In this document: in pieces, positions 23,213 through 31,295 of the stretch | Layout of the letters: every line of letters begins with the position of its first letter | Numbering within the stretch: position 1 is the stretch's first letter | NCBI RefSeq assembly: GCF_025264645.1 | Contig: NZ_CP073696.1 | Location: 3,410,001 to 3,474,000 of the forward strand | Direction: 5' to 3' | Source of the DNA: Edaphobacter lichenicola | GTDB taxonomy: Bacteria > Acidobacteriota > Terriglobia > Terriglobales > Acidobacteriaceae | DNA length: 64,000 bases | The notes under the pieces: model-generated | The model's input: only the letters and a program-made list of their open reading frames with translations | The model's database searches: none | Told to the model about the DNA's origin: nothing | Program-made: the position numbers and the translations under genes

Positions 23213-24957
23213 TCCGACATCTCGGAAGCGATCTTCCCTCTTTCAAGACGCTGTCATTCCGCCCAGGTCTGAACATCCTGCTTGCGGACAAAAGCGAAGG
23301 TGCAACTGATCGGCAATCGCGCAATGGGGCGGGCAAATCAAGTTTGGTCGAACTGATCCATTTTCTGTTGGGCGCAGAGGTGCGCCCGGAAAGCCTGTTT
23401 CGGAGTTCAAAACTCGTCGATCACTCCTTCGACATTCTTTTTGATGTAAAGGACGCGCCCATTTCAGCCAGCAGATCGGGTAAACGGCCGTCGAGAATCG
23501 TCGTGGATGGAAACTTTTCTGGCTGGCCGATCACGCCGGTTGAGAAATCTAGCGGGTTTACGGAACTCACAAACGAAGCCTGGAAAGAGAATCTCGGCGC
23601 GTTATGGTTCGGCCTGCCTGTTGAGTCAGAGGAGAGTCATCCGTCATTTCGCTCTCTCTTTTCCTATTTTGCGCGGCGACAAGGGAGCGGGGGATTCATT
23701 CAACCCATTCAACACTCGGGCCAACAGCAAACTTGGGAGCAACAATTTTCTGTGGCCTACCTCCTGGGTTTGGACTGGACTCTTCCGCTACGCTTTCATG
23801 AGCTTCACGTCCGGGAGAAGGTAACAAAGGAGTTGCGTAAAGCAGCCAAATCGGGCGAACTTGGGCAGTATTTCGGACGTGCCGCCGACTTACGGACTCG
23901 ATTGACGGTGGTAGAAGCGCGCGCACAGCGCCTACGTGAGCAACTTGACTCTTTTCAAGTTGTGCCGCAGTACAAAGAGTTGGAGCGTGAGGCTAACGAC
24001 ATTACTCATGCCATCGATTCAAGGAATATCGAAAATGTATTGGATGGGGATCTTGTGCGCCAATTGCGATCCTCGCTTGAAGATGAACGGACACCAGACC
24101 TGAAGGATGTGACGAATGTGTACGCTGAGGTCGGGGTGATTATGCCGGATCTCATCAAGCGGCGTTTCGATGAGGTCGAGAACTTTCATCGCACAATTCT
24201 GGAAAATCGGCGCTCACATCTCGCGTCGGAAATTAGTTCTGCGGAAACGCGTATCGTGGAACGTGACCGATTGAATCTGGAACAGGATCGTAGACGCCAA
24301 CAAATTATGGGCACTTTGCGGTCTGGAGGTGCACTAGAGCACTACACCAATTTGCGCGAGGAGCTGGGTCGCCTGGAAGCCGAAGTGGAAGGTGTGAGGC
24401 AGCGACTCCAAACCGCCGAGACCATCGAAAGCACAAAAACAGAGATGGACATCGAACGGGCAAATTTGCTGAAAGCGTTGAGGGATGATATTCATGAGCG
24501 TGCCGCCACGGTGCGCGAAGCCATTCTGACCTTCGAGCAACTGTCAGAATCGTTATACGAACGCGCCGGAAGTTTGACGATAGCAGAAGCGGCGTCTGGT
24601 CCTTCCTTCGACGTTCATATTGATGGTCAACGGAGCAAGGGGATCACCAATATGCAGATTTTCTGTTTCGACATGACTTTGATGGAGATTTCTCATAAGC
24701 GCGGCCGGGGACCTGGATTTCTCGTTCACGACAGTCATCTATTTGACGGAGTTGATGAACGACAAGTGGCAAAGGCGCTCCAACTGGGGGCTGAGCAAGC
24801 TCAATCAGCGGGGTTCCAGTACATCGTTACGATGAATTCGGACGCATTGCCGAGAGATGGGTTCAAAGGTGATTTCAACATACGTGATTACGTGATGGAC
24901 ACGGTGCTCACCGATGCGACTGAGACGGGTGGATTATTCGGATTGCGCTTTGAGTAG
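23209..24957 (+). CDS. SMC/Rad50-like ATPase of the ABC-3C system (DUF2326 type)
   Basis: 582 residues from the ATG at 23209, which overlaps the preceding stop; the frame extends upstream but only as a shadow. N-terminal ATPase half: LSFRPGLNILLADKSEGATDRQSRNGAGKSSLVELIHFLL, with Walker A NGAGKSS. A long coiled coil follows (about 230-440, rich in Glu/Arg heptads). The C-terminal DUF2326 half has FDMTLMEISHKRGRGPGFLVHDSHLFDGVDERQVAKAL, where the Walker B is VHDSH. It ends with the GLFGLRFE tail. It likely forms the sensing engine of the three-gene defence operon. Confidence 0.85.
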   Translation: MIRHLGSDLPSFKTLSFRPGLNILLADKSEGATDRQSRNGAGKSSLVELIHFLLGAEVRPESLFRSSKLVDHSFDILFDVKDAPISASRSGKRPSRIVVDGNFSGWPITPVEKSSGFTELTNEAWKENLGALWFGLPVESEESHPSFRSLFSYFARRQGSGGFIQPIQHSGQQQTWEQQFSVAYLLGLDWTLPLRFHELHVREKVTKELRKAAKSGELGQYFGRAADLRTRLTVVEARAQRLREQLDSFQVVPQYKELEREANDITHAIDSRNIENVLDGDLVRQLRSSLEDERTPDLKDVTNVYAEVGVIMPDLIKRRFDEVENFHRTILENRRSHLASEISSAETRIVERDRLNLEQDRRRQQIMGTLRSGGALEHYTNLREELGRLEAEVEGVRQRLQTAETIESTKTEMDIERANLLKALRDDIHERAATVREAILTFEQLSESLYERAGSLTIAEAASGPSFDVHIDGQRSKGITNMQIFCFDMTLMEISHKRGRGPGFLVHDSHLFDGVDERQVAKALQLGAEQAQSAGFQYIVTMNSDALPRDGFKGDFNIRDYVMDTVLTDATETGGLFGLRFE

Positions 24958-25162
24958 GCGGATCGAATTTGGGAATTCGTCTGCGCTCAGAACCGTAGGC
25001 AAGACGCTTATATACTCCCAGAACAGCGTTATATGTTCCTCCGGCCCCTTTCAAAACGCGATACGTTTTGTGATACGTCGGATCTGGGTTTGATGCCGGC
25101 TTACAAGGACTTAGGGAGCCACCGGGGTCTTGTAAGTTGTTGAAAAGCATAATGTTGGGACT
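24958..25162. other. Right internal end of the island
   Basis: 205 bp between the ABC-3C ATPase stop and the right att core. It contains the GATACG pair at 25060-25077 within AAAACGCGATACG, matching the pair near attL. No gene is seen. Confidence 0.5.
25060..25077. repeat. GATACG direct repeat pair, right internal arm-type site
   Basis: GATACG at 25060-25065 and 25072-25077, in the same context as the pair at 4892-4908 (AAAACGC before it). It ends 85 bp from the att core, so both island ends carry the same short motif pair, as expected for integrase arm sites. Confidence 0.5.
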
Positions 25163-25208
25163 ATGGCATGGAAGAGGTCATCGGTTCGATCCCGATCAGG
25201 TCCACCAA
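25163..25208 (+). repeat. attR: second copy of the 46-bp tRNA-Ala(GGC) core
   Basis: Identical to 4809-4854. The bases upstream (island end) do not form a tRNA 5' half, as expected for the distal att site. Confidence 0.9.
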
Positions 25209-25698
25209 AATATCCATTACAAACCAATAAGTTACGAGAAGTGAGCAAATTCCTTCTCGGCGCGTTTGGTGTCATTTGGTGTCAAATTTATAAATACCTT
25301 TCTCCGCCTTGCGATGTTCTTTTGCGGGCGATTGTCGCAACTCCAAGTTAATGGAATTGGACTGCACCCTCTCGGGGATCTCCCGCATGAGTTTCACCAA
25401 TGGCGTCGGGCGTGGTTCGTTTCAAAATCCAAACGCGCGGAACGGTGTTTGCGTTAGCCTCCGGTCGTAGCACCACTGGTTCCGCGTTGAGTTTGCCGTC
25501 GATGAACTTGTTGACGCGAGTTTTATCCCGCTGTCCCCTTAGGCACAACAGTTCACCGTTCTTTGCGCTCTTCCAGCACACGAGATTGTGCAAGTGAGGA
25601 CTCGTGACAGAAAAATGGTGCACTGCATGCACAGCCAAAGTCAGCGTCGTGGTATCCGCTCGTAGCCACGGTGAGGCTGGCTTTGTGCGAAAAAGACG
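25209..25698. other. Decayed or non-coding flank right of the island
   Basis: TTTGGTGTCA occurs twice in tandem at 25265-25284, 57 bp after the att core, resembling the TGTCA-containing tandem left of attL. A minus-strand frame at 25348-25710 (120 codons) has no recognised domain or ribosome binding site; I consider it weak. The region may be the remnant of another element. Confidence 0.4.
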
Positions 25699-25723
25699 GA
25701 CGCCCCCCATTCTAGGGGGCGTC
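25699..25723. terminator. Perfect 9-bp GC-rich hairpin
   Basis: GACGCCCCC (25699-25707) and GGGGGCGTC (25715-25723) with a 7-nt loop. On the minus strand it is followed after two bases by TCTTTTTC, which gives a rho-independent terminator shape for leftward transcription. It lies just upstream of the histidine kinase gene and may insulate the two regions. Confidence 0.5.
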
Positions 25724-25803
25724 GACTAACCGTTTTGGAGCATGCTCACGCCTCTGCCTTGGATTATCATGCAGATCAAGATATTCGCAGCCGGTATGAG
25801 ATC

Positions 25804-28800
25804 ATGCGCGATGCACAGAAAGCTGTAATACGTCAGCTCGCGTTCCTTATAAATCTGTTCCCCTGCTGCGTGGTGTTTACGCTTCTGTGCGTTCCGGCAT
25901 TCCCACTCAACCCCGATCGGAAGATCTCGCAGTATGCGCATAACGCGTGGCGTATGCAGGAGGGCTTCTTTGATGGTGAACCGGAAGAGATCGCGCAAAC
26001 AACCGATGGCTATCTGTGGATCGGCACACGGGGCGGACTGCTGCGCTTCGACGGTGTGCGTTTCATCCGCTGGATTCCCTCCGATGGAACGGGGGTAGCT
26101 CACAGTGACATTTCTGGATTGCTCGGTGCACGCGACGGAAGTCTATGGTTCGGAACCGAGGACAGCTTATTTCGATGGAAGGATCAGAAGCTTAAGCGCA
26201 TCTCCGGAGTCCCCGGATTTATCAAAGAGATACGGGAAGATCGAGAAGGAACCATATGGGTCGCGCGCTCGGGAGCATTAGATACTGTTGGGACACTCTG
26301 TCGAATCGATGGCGATACGTCGCAATGCTTCAATGAATCACATGGCATTCCACTCGGTACAGAGGTTGCTGGTTCTCTAGCCCAGGATGTGGCGGGGAAT
26401 CTCTGGATGGGCAAGTCCACGCTGCTGCTGCGGCTGGGAAAGACATCGTCGGCAGTCTACAAGCCGCATGGGCTTGAATCGAATAACTCCGCGGGTATTA
26501 ATGCGCTGGCGGCTTCTCCCGATGGGTCGATGTGGGTTGGAGTGGGGGTACCGGGGCCTGGACTTGGACTGACACGATTGAAGAATGGGGTGTGGATGCC
26601 GTTTCATACTCCAGAATTAGATGGCAGCAAGCTCGAGGTGACTGACTTACTCTACGATCGCGATGGTGCCTTATGGATTGGGACTGTAGATCAAGGAATC
26701 TATCGACTCTATAACGGCAAAGTCGATCGATTTCGCAGGACCGATGGACTCTCCAGCGACTTTGTCTCCAGATTCTTCCAGGACAAAGAAGGCACCGTAT
26801 GGGTGGTCACCCCGCAAGGGGTCGATAGCTTCCACGATCTGAGCGTTGCGACCTGGTCCTCTCGCGAGGGTCTCACTGCGGATAATGTCGTCTCGGTCGC
26901 AGCCGCTCACGACGGCACGATCTGGGTCGGCAACGCGGGCGGGCTCGACGCAATCCGTCATGGTCAGGTCTCCTCGATTCGAGACGGCAGAGGCCTGCCT
27001 GGCAACCAGGTAAGGTCGATCTTCGAAGATCGCGCAAAACGACTCTGGGTTGGCGTCGATAACGATCTGTTCGTCTTTCAAAGCGGCCACTTCAGAAAAA
27101 TAACCAGGCCCGAAGGCACTCCAATCGGTCCCGTCAAAGACATCGCGGAAGATCTCCAAAATGGCCTTTGGGTCGAGTCCCGTGCCGAGAAACAGCTTGT
27201 ACACATTCGTGACTTCAAAGTGGACGAGGAGTTTCAACTGCCGGAGCTTCCTCCGATACAGGCGCTGGCAGTCGATTCTGAAGATTCGCTATGGTTGGGT
27301 CTAAGAACGGGAGACCTGGCACGCTTTGAGAACGGACACACGGAGACTATTCACTATCCGCATAGTGTGAAGTCTTATGTGCGGCAGATACTTACGAATC
27401 CGGATGGTTCCATACTGGCGGCGACCAGCTCAGGGTTGCTTGGGTGGAGGGATGGAAACGCGGTGACTCTCGGAGTGCGCAACGGTCTCCCGTGTGACGG
27501 TATCAACGGCCTGATATTGGATAACCATGGTGACCTCTGGCTTCACACAGCGTGTGGTTTGATCGAAATTCTACCGTCAGACCTGCAGCGATGGTGGATG
27601 CATCCCGAAACCAAGGTGCAGTTTAGGAGCTTCGATATTCTCGATGGCGTTCAGCCTGGGAACGCCTACTACCAACCAGCCGCAAGATCGAAGGACGGGC
27701 GCTTGTGGTTTGCGAATGGAAGCGTCCTCCAGATGATCGACCCAGATCATCTTGCCGAAAATCCAATCGTTCCGCCAGTACACGTAGAAGAGATCATTGC
27801 AAATCAAAAGCATTTCTCAACGCAGGAGGTAGTCGGACTTCCGAAGCTTACTAAGGATTTGCAGATCGACTATACGGCGTTGAGCTTCGTCTCTCCGAGG
27901 AAAGTGCAATTCCGCTATCGGTTGGATGGCTACGATAAGGATTGGCAAAACCCGGGGACAAGACGACAGGCCTTCTATACAGACATGGCCCCCGGCAGTT
28001 ATAAATTTCGCGTTATTGCCTCTAACAACGAAGGGCTGTGGAACGAAACGGGTGCATCGGTCTCGTTCTTCATCGCGCCAGCGTTCTATCAGACGTCGTG
28101 GTTTTATCTTCTCTGTCTCTTAGCTGCGGGCAGCCTCGCGTGCATATTTTATGCTATGCATTTAAAGCGAGTTACTTACCGCATACAAGAGCAACTCGCG
28201 ACCCGTTTAGAAGAACGTGAGCGGATTGCTCGCGAACTTCACGACACTCTCCTGCAAGGGTTTCAGGGTCTGATGCTGCGCTTCCAATCCGTGCTGAAAA
28301 AAATACCACCCAATGCCTCTGCCCGGCAGATGATGGAAAATGTACTCGATCGTGCGGACCAGGTGCTGCTCGAAGGCCGACAGCGCGTTCATGATCTTCG
28401 CGAGGCTGACATTACTGGTGAAGGCTTTTGGGACGACCTCACCGGCTGGGGGAAAGAACTCGCCCAGGACTATTCCACGCGGTTTAGCGTCTCGATTGTG
28501 GGTACACCACAATCTCTCGATCCCACGGTATGCAACGAGATCTACCAGATCGGCCGCGAGGCGTTGACCAACGCCTTCCGACATGCCCTCGCGAAAGAGA
28601 TCGGAATGGTGCTTCTCTATGGGCACAAAAAGGTAAGGTTGGTCGTTCGAGACGACGGCACTGGCACCGACGTCGAGACTCTTGAACGCGGACGATCCGG
28701 TCATTGGGGCTTGTCTGGGATGCGTGAGCGATCTAAAAAAATTGGCGCACAGCTGACGATTTCGAGCCACCGCGGTGCCGGTACCGAGATCGAACTCTGC

Positions 28801-28899
28801 ATCCCAGCTAGGGTCGCGTATCGCCGCCAGGATAAAAAAAGATCGTATTGGCAAGGACTCAAACACCGTCTAGCAAGGCAGCCGGAGCAAACATCATGA
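25804..28899 (+). CDS. Propeller-type sensor histidine kinase
   Basis: About 1031 residues. The N-terminal membrane anchor/signal (QLAFLINLFPCCVVFTLLCVPAF) is followed by a long periplasmic sensor of two-component-regulator propeller repeats, with the recurring pattern DGYLWIGTRGGLLRF, DGSLWFGTEDSLFRW, REGTIWVARSG, DGALWIGTVDQGIYRL. A Y_Y_Y domain follows (YRLDGYDKDWQNPG...YKFRVIASNNEGLW), then one transmembrane helix (WFYLLCLLAAGSLACIFYAM). HisKA_3 has ERERIARELHDTLLQGFQG, where the His is phosphorylated; the HATPase has DDGTG and GLSGMRER. It signals to the NarL-type regulator whose start overlaps its stop. Start codon is uncertain; the frame is open to a TTG at 25735. Confidence 0.9.
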   Translation: MRDAQKAVIRQLAFLINLFPCCVVFTLLCVPAFPLNPDRKISQYAHNAWRMQEGFFDGEPEEIAQTTDGYLWIGTRGGLLRFDGVRFIRWIPSDGTGVAHSDISGLLGARDGSLWFGTEDSLFRWKDQKLKRISGVPGFIKEIREDREGTIWVARSGALDTVGTLCRIDGDTSQCFNESHGIPLGTEVAGSLAQDVAGNLWMGKSTLLLRLGKTSSAVYKPHGLESNNSAGINALAASPDGSMWVGVGVPGPGLGLTRLKNGVWMPFHTPELDGSKLEVTDLLYDRDGALWIGTVDQGIYRLYNGKVDRFRRTDGLSSDFVSRFFQDKEGTVWVVTPQGVDSFHDLSVATWSSREGLTADNVVSVAAAHDGTIWVGNAGGLDAIRHGQVSSIRDGRGLPGNQVRSIFEDRAKRLWVGVDNDLFVFQSGHFRKITRPEGTPIGPVKDIAEDLQNGLWVESRAEKQLVHIRDFKVDEEFQLPELPPIQALAVDSEDSLWLGLRTGDLARFENGHTETIHYPHSVKSYVRQILTNPDGSILAATSSGLLGWRDGNAVTLGVRNGLPCDGINGLILDNHGDLWLHTACGLIEILPSDLQRWWMHPETKVQFRSFDILDGVQPGNAYYQPAARSKDGRLWFANGSVLQMIDPDHLAENPIVPPVHVEEIIANQKHFSTQEVVGLPKLTKDLQIDYTALSFVSPRKVQFRYRLDGYDKDWQNPGTRRQAFYTDMAPGSYKFRVIASNNEGLWNETGASVSFFIAPAFYQTSWFYLLCLLAAGSLACIFYAMHLKRVTYRIQEQLATRLEERERIARELHDTLLQGFQGLMLRFQSVLKKIPPNASARQMMENVLDRADQVLLEGRQRVHDLREADITGEGFWDDLTGWGKELAQDYSTRFSVSIVGTPQSLDPTVCNEIYQIGREALTNAFRHALAKEIGMVLLYGHKKVRLVVRDDGTGTDVETLERGRSGHWGLSGMRERSKKIGAQLTISSHRGAGTEIELCIPARVAYRRQDKKRSYWQGLKHRLARQPEQTS

Positions 28900-29519
28900 A
28901 CACAAAGATAAAAGTCCTTTGTGTGGACGATCATCCTCTCCTACGCGAGGGCATCGCATCTGTTATTCAGGACGAGCCTGACATAGTTCTGGTGGCCGAG
29001 GCTACTAGCGGTGAGGAGGCAATCGAACGCTTCCGCTTACATCGCCCCGATGTCACATTGATGGATCTTCAGATGCCAGGAATGAATGGCATCGATACGA
29101 TTACCGCCATCCGCAGCGAATTCTCCGGTGCACGCTTCATCATATTGACCACGTATCAAGGCGATGTGCAAGCTCTGCGCGCTCTCAAGGCTGGAGCCTC
29201 TGGGTATCTTCTTAAGGATATGTTGCGAAAAGATCTGCTGGATACGATTCGAACTGTCCATGCTGGGGGACGTATTATCCCCTCCGTAATTGCGGCCGGT
29301 CTTGCCGAACACATGGGGGACGACGAGCTCTCACCCCGCGAGATCGATGTGCTGCAAAAGGTCGCGGCGGGAAACTCCAACAAACGCATCGCGGACCAGC
29401 TTGCCATCTCCGATGCCACGGTAAAAGGTCACATGAAGAGCATTCTCTCAAAGCTGGGAGCGAATGATCGCACTCACGCAGTTACTATCGCACTTACGCG
29501 TGGAATCATCGACGGTTGA
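28896..29519 (+). CDS. NarL/FixJ-family response regulator
   Basis: 207 residues. The receiver domain has the acidic pair in VLCVDDHPL, the phosphoacceptor Asp in VTLMDLQMPGMNG, a Thr in IILTTYQG and a Lys in GYLLKDML. The LuxR-type HTH has LSPREIDVLQKVAAGNSNKRIADQLAISDATVKGHMKSILSKLG. The ATG at 28896 overlaps the kinase stop (ATGA), so the pair is translationally coupled and is the cognate output of the propeller kinase. Target genes are unknown. Confidence 0.94.
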   Translation: MNTKIKVLCVDDHPLLREGIASVIQDEPDIVLVAEATSGEEAIERFRLHRPDVTLMDLQMPGMNGIDTITAIRSEFSGARFIILTTYQGDVQALRALKAGASGYLLKDMLRKDLLDTIRTVHAGGRIIPSVIAAGLAEHMGDDELSPREIDVLQKVAAGNSNKRIADQLAISDATVKGHMKSILSKLGANDRTHAVTIALTRGIIDG

Positions 29520-29616
29520 TCCGGCCTCAAGACGCTCTTCGTGTCGGTGCGACTCTCGACCAGTCTGAATGGAGGTTGGCCGGGGTATAGGACGTGTGTT
29601 TTTTCTGAGCGCGGCG

Positions 29617-30054
29617 TCAAGCGTTGTGCTGAACCCATTGCCGTCGCCAAGCCGGCGCCTCGAAGGAATCTGCGAAATACTGCGTCTCGTGCACGACCTT
29701 ACCGTTACGGAACTCCATAATGCTCACCGTGTAGGATGTCCGCTCCTCGTAGGTGATTGCGTATTCCGTAATCCAGAGTTCCCCCTTGCCGAGAATCCGC
29801 TTTATTTTGAAGCCTGACGGATGGCCGGGATGATGACTTCGCAAAGCCTGCAAGTTGGCTCGGCCCAGAATGCGCTCGCCTGATTGTGGATAGTCACAGA
29901 TAGCAGCGTCGTCGTAGATGTTATGCTCTGCGTCTGCATCACCGGCGGCTGACGCCTGCCAGTGCGCATTGAGGGCTTCACGGATTGTTGCTTCCTGGCT
30001 CGTCTCTTGACTCGACTCTTGGGTTGATAACTCCGAATGCAGATTGGCTGTCAT
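29617..30054 (-). CDS. SnoaL-like/NTF2-fold protein
   Basis: 145 residues with the NTF2-like pattern: REALNAHWQASAAGDADAEHNIYDDAAICDYPQSGERILGRANLQALRSHHPG, then EFRNGKVVHETQYFADSFEAPAWRRQW. Such small alpha+beta cones bind or isomerise small molecules; the substrate is unknown. Its ATG overlaps the stop of the upstream aldo/keto reductase gene (ATGA, 30051-30054), so the two are an operon and may act on the same compound. Confidence 0.8.
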   Translation of the reverse strand: MTANLHSELSTQESSQETSQEATIREALNAHWQASAAGDADAEHNIYDDAAICDYPQSGERILGRANLQALRSHHPGHPSGFKIKRILGKGELWITEYAITYEERTSYTVSIMEFRNGKVVHETQYFADSFEAPAWRRQWVQHNA

Positions 30055-30992
30055 GCTGATTCACCTCGTGGGATAAAACCCGGAACGCCGGTTGTTACTA
30101 CCTGATTGAGCCTCTGTCTGGTCTCGATGCGGTTGATCTCATCGAACGCATCTTCCGGAAGGGAGGAGATGTTGAAGTTCTCCTTTGCGCGAGCCGCACT
30201 TTTGGGAGTGGTGAGTAACGCGGTCCCGCGTTGCACTGCCCATGCCAGCAGCACCTGCGCAGGTGTCATGCCAACTTGTGCGGCGATTTTTATAATGACG
30301 GGATCTTCGAGCGGCCCTGGTCTCGCTCCGTGACCCAACGGTGCAAAGGCCAACAAGACAACACCCTTCTCCTTACAGAACTCCAAAAGCTCCGTCTCCG
30401 GCAGATGGGGATGGGATTCTACCTGGACCACGGCTGGCTTGATTCTCGCCGATTCATAGATGGGCACGAGTGCGCCCAAGGTGATGTCAGACAGTCCGAT
30501 GGCCCGGCATTTGCCATTGTCCACAAGACTCTCCATCGCGCTCCATGTCTCGAGCAGAGTTACGCCGCGGTCATACAGGACGTTGCCGTTTTGATCCCGC
30601 GGATCATGTTCGTCGCCGGGTTGAAACGCAAATGGAGTGTGAATGAGGTAGAGGTCCAGATAGTTGATCCTGAGCCTCTCGAGACTGGCCAAGAAGGCCG
30701 CTTCGACGCGGTCGGGCCGATGATTTGAGTTCCACAACTTCGTAGTAACAAAGATGTCTTCCCGTTTGATCCCGCCGGCAATTCCTGCCTGCAACGCCTC
30801 GCCCACCTCGCGCTCGTTCCTGTATCGCTCCGCACAATCGAAGTGTCGAAATCCAGCCGCGAGCGCGTCCGCGGTAGCACGTAACGTCACGGCTGCATCC
30901 GGGATTAAAGTTCCAAATCCGAGCGCGGGCATAAGTCCGGCACCGTGGCTCAGTGGGAGTCTTGTGTCGCGAAGATCAGACGATGTACTCAT
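30051..30992 (-). CDS. Aldo/keto reductase
   Basis: 313 residues from the ATG at 30992, which has GGAGG six bases upstream; the frame runs further but without a binding site. AKR signatures: GFGTLIPD, GFRHFDCAERYRNEREVGEAL (catalytic Asp and Tyr), VTTKLWNSNHRPDRVEAAFLASLERLRINYLDLYLIHTP (catalytic Lys then His), and LTTPKSAARAKENF for NADPH binding. It reduces aldehydes or ketones with NADPH in the cytoplasm. It is coupled to an NTF2-like gene. Confidence 0.92.
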   Translation of the reverse strand: MSTSSDLRDTRLPLSHGAGLMPALGFGTLIPDAAVTLRATADALAAGFRHFDCAERYRNEREVGEALQAGIAGGIKREDIFVTTKLWNSNHRPDRVEAAFLASLERLRINYLDLYLIHTPFAFQPGDEHDPRDQNGNVLYDRGVTLLETWSAMESLVDNGKCRAIGLSDITLGALVPIYESARIKPAVVQVESHPHLPETELLEFCKEKGVVLLAFAPLGHGARPGPLEDPVIIKIAAQVGMTPAQVLLAWAVQRGTALLTTPKSAARAKENFNISSLPEDAFDEINRIETRQRLNQVVTTGVPGFIPRGESA

Positions 30993-31295
30993 GGAGCCTC
31001 CTTGGCGCGCTCCCACCGCTCGAAGAGGCAAAACTCTCTGCGGCGAGCTGAGTGGCGTGTTCTTGTATGCGTGTTCATAGCCGAATTATTTCCTGAAAGA
31101 GCACCACGATCTTCCCGCGGCCGTTGGATCATTTCGACTCATCGATAGTTTCGTCTTTCGCGATCATTATGAATGATTATTTTGGGATGGCCAAAGATCG
31201 TAATACTTTCCAGCAGATCGACCCGATCGTCGAGACACCCAAAGGAATTATGCGAGCGGCCAATAAAAGCTCGAATAATCGGGGAGCACCTTCCG
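30993..31295. other. Intergenic stretch
   Basis: 303 bp between the aldo/keto reductase start and the FUSC gene end. No gene or clear hairpin terminator is seen; the promoter for the leftward AKR operon must be here. Confidence 0.35.

Larger units (their letters stand above)
4855..25208. mobile_element. Integrated defence island at a tRNA-Ala(GGC) attachment site
   Basis: About 20.35 kb bounded by the 46-bp direct repeats, with integrase and excisionase-like genes at the left end next to attL, the standard layout of tRNA-targeting islands. Cargo: a TraK-like small gene, a retron with RT-Toprim fusion, an HNH endonuclease, an AAA/DUF4143 ATPase, type I restriction-modification, a serine recombinase with two RepB-like proteins, a double RHH protein and an ABC-3C operon. 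No relaxase, coupling protein or replication gene is visible, so autonomous conjugation is unlikely. GATACG repeat pairs lie near both internal ends. Confidence 0.88.

Noticed and set aside
25163-25351. 62-codon frame beginning MAWKRSSVRSRSGPP
   Set aside because: The beginning is the well-known artefact of translating a tRNA 3' end; it covers the att core.
25348-25710. 120-codon minus-strand frame right of the island
   Set aside because: No recognisable domain, no ribosome binding site, and it begins inside a hairpin; kept only as part of a weak intergenic note.
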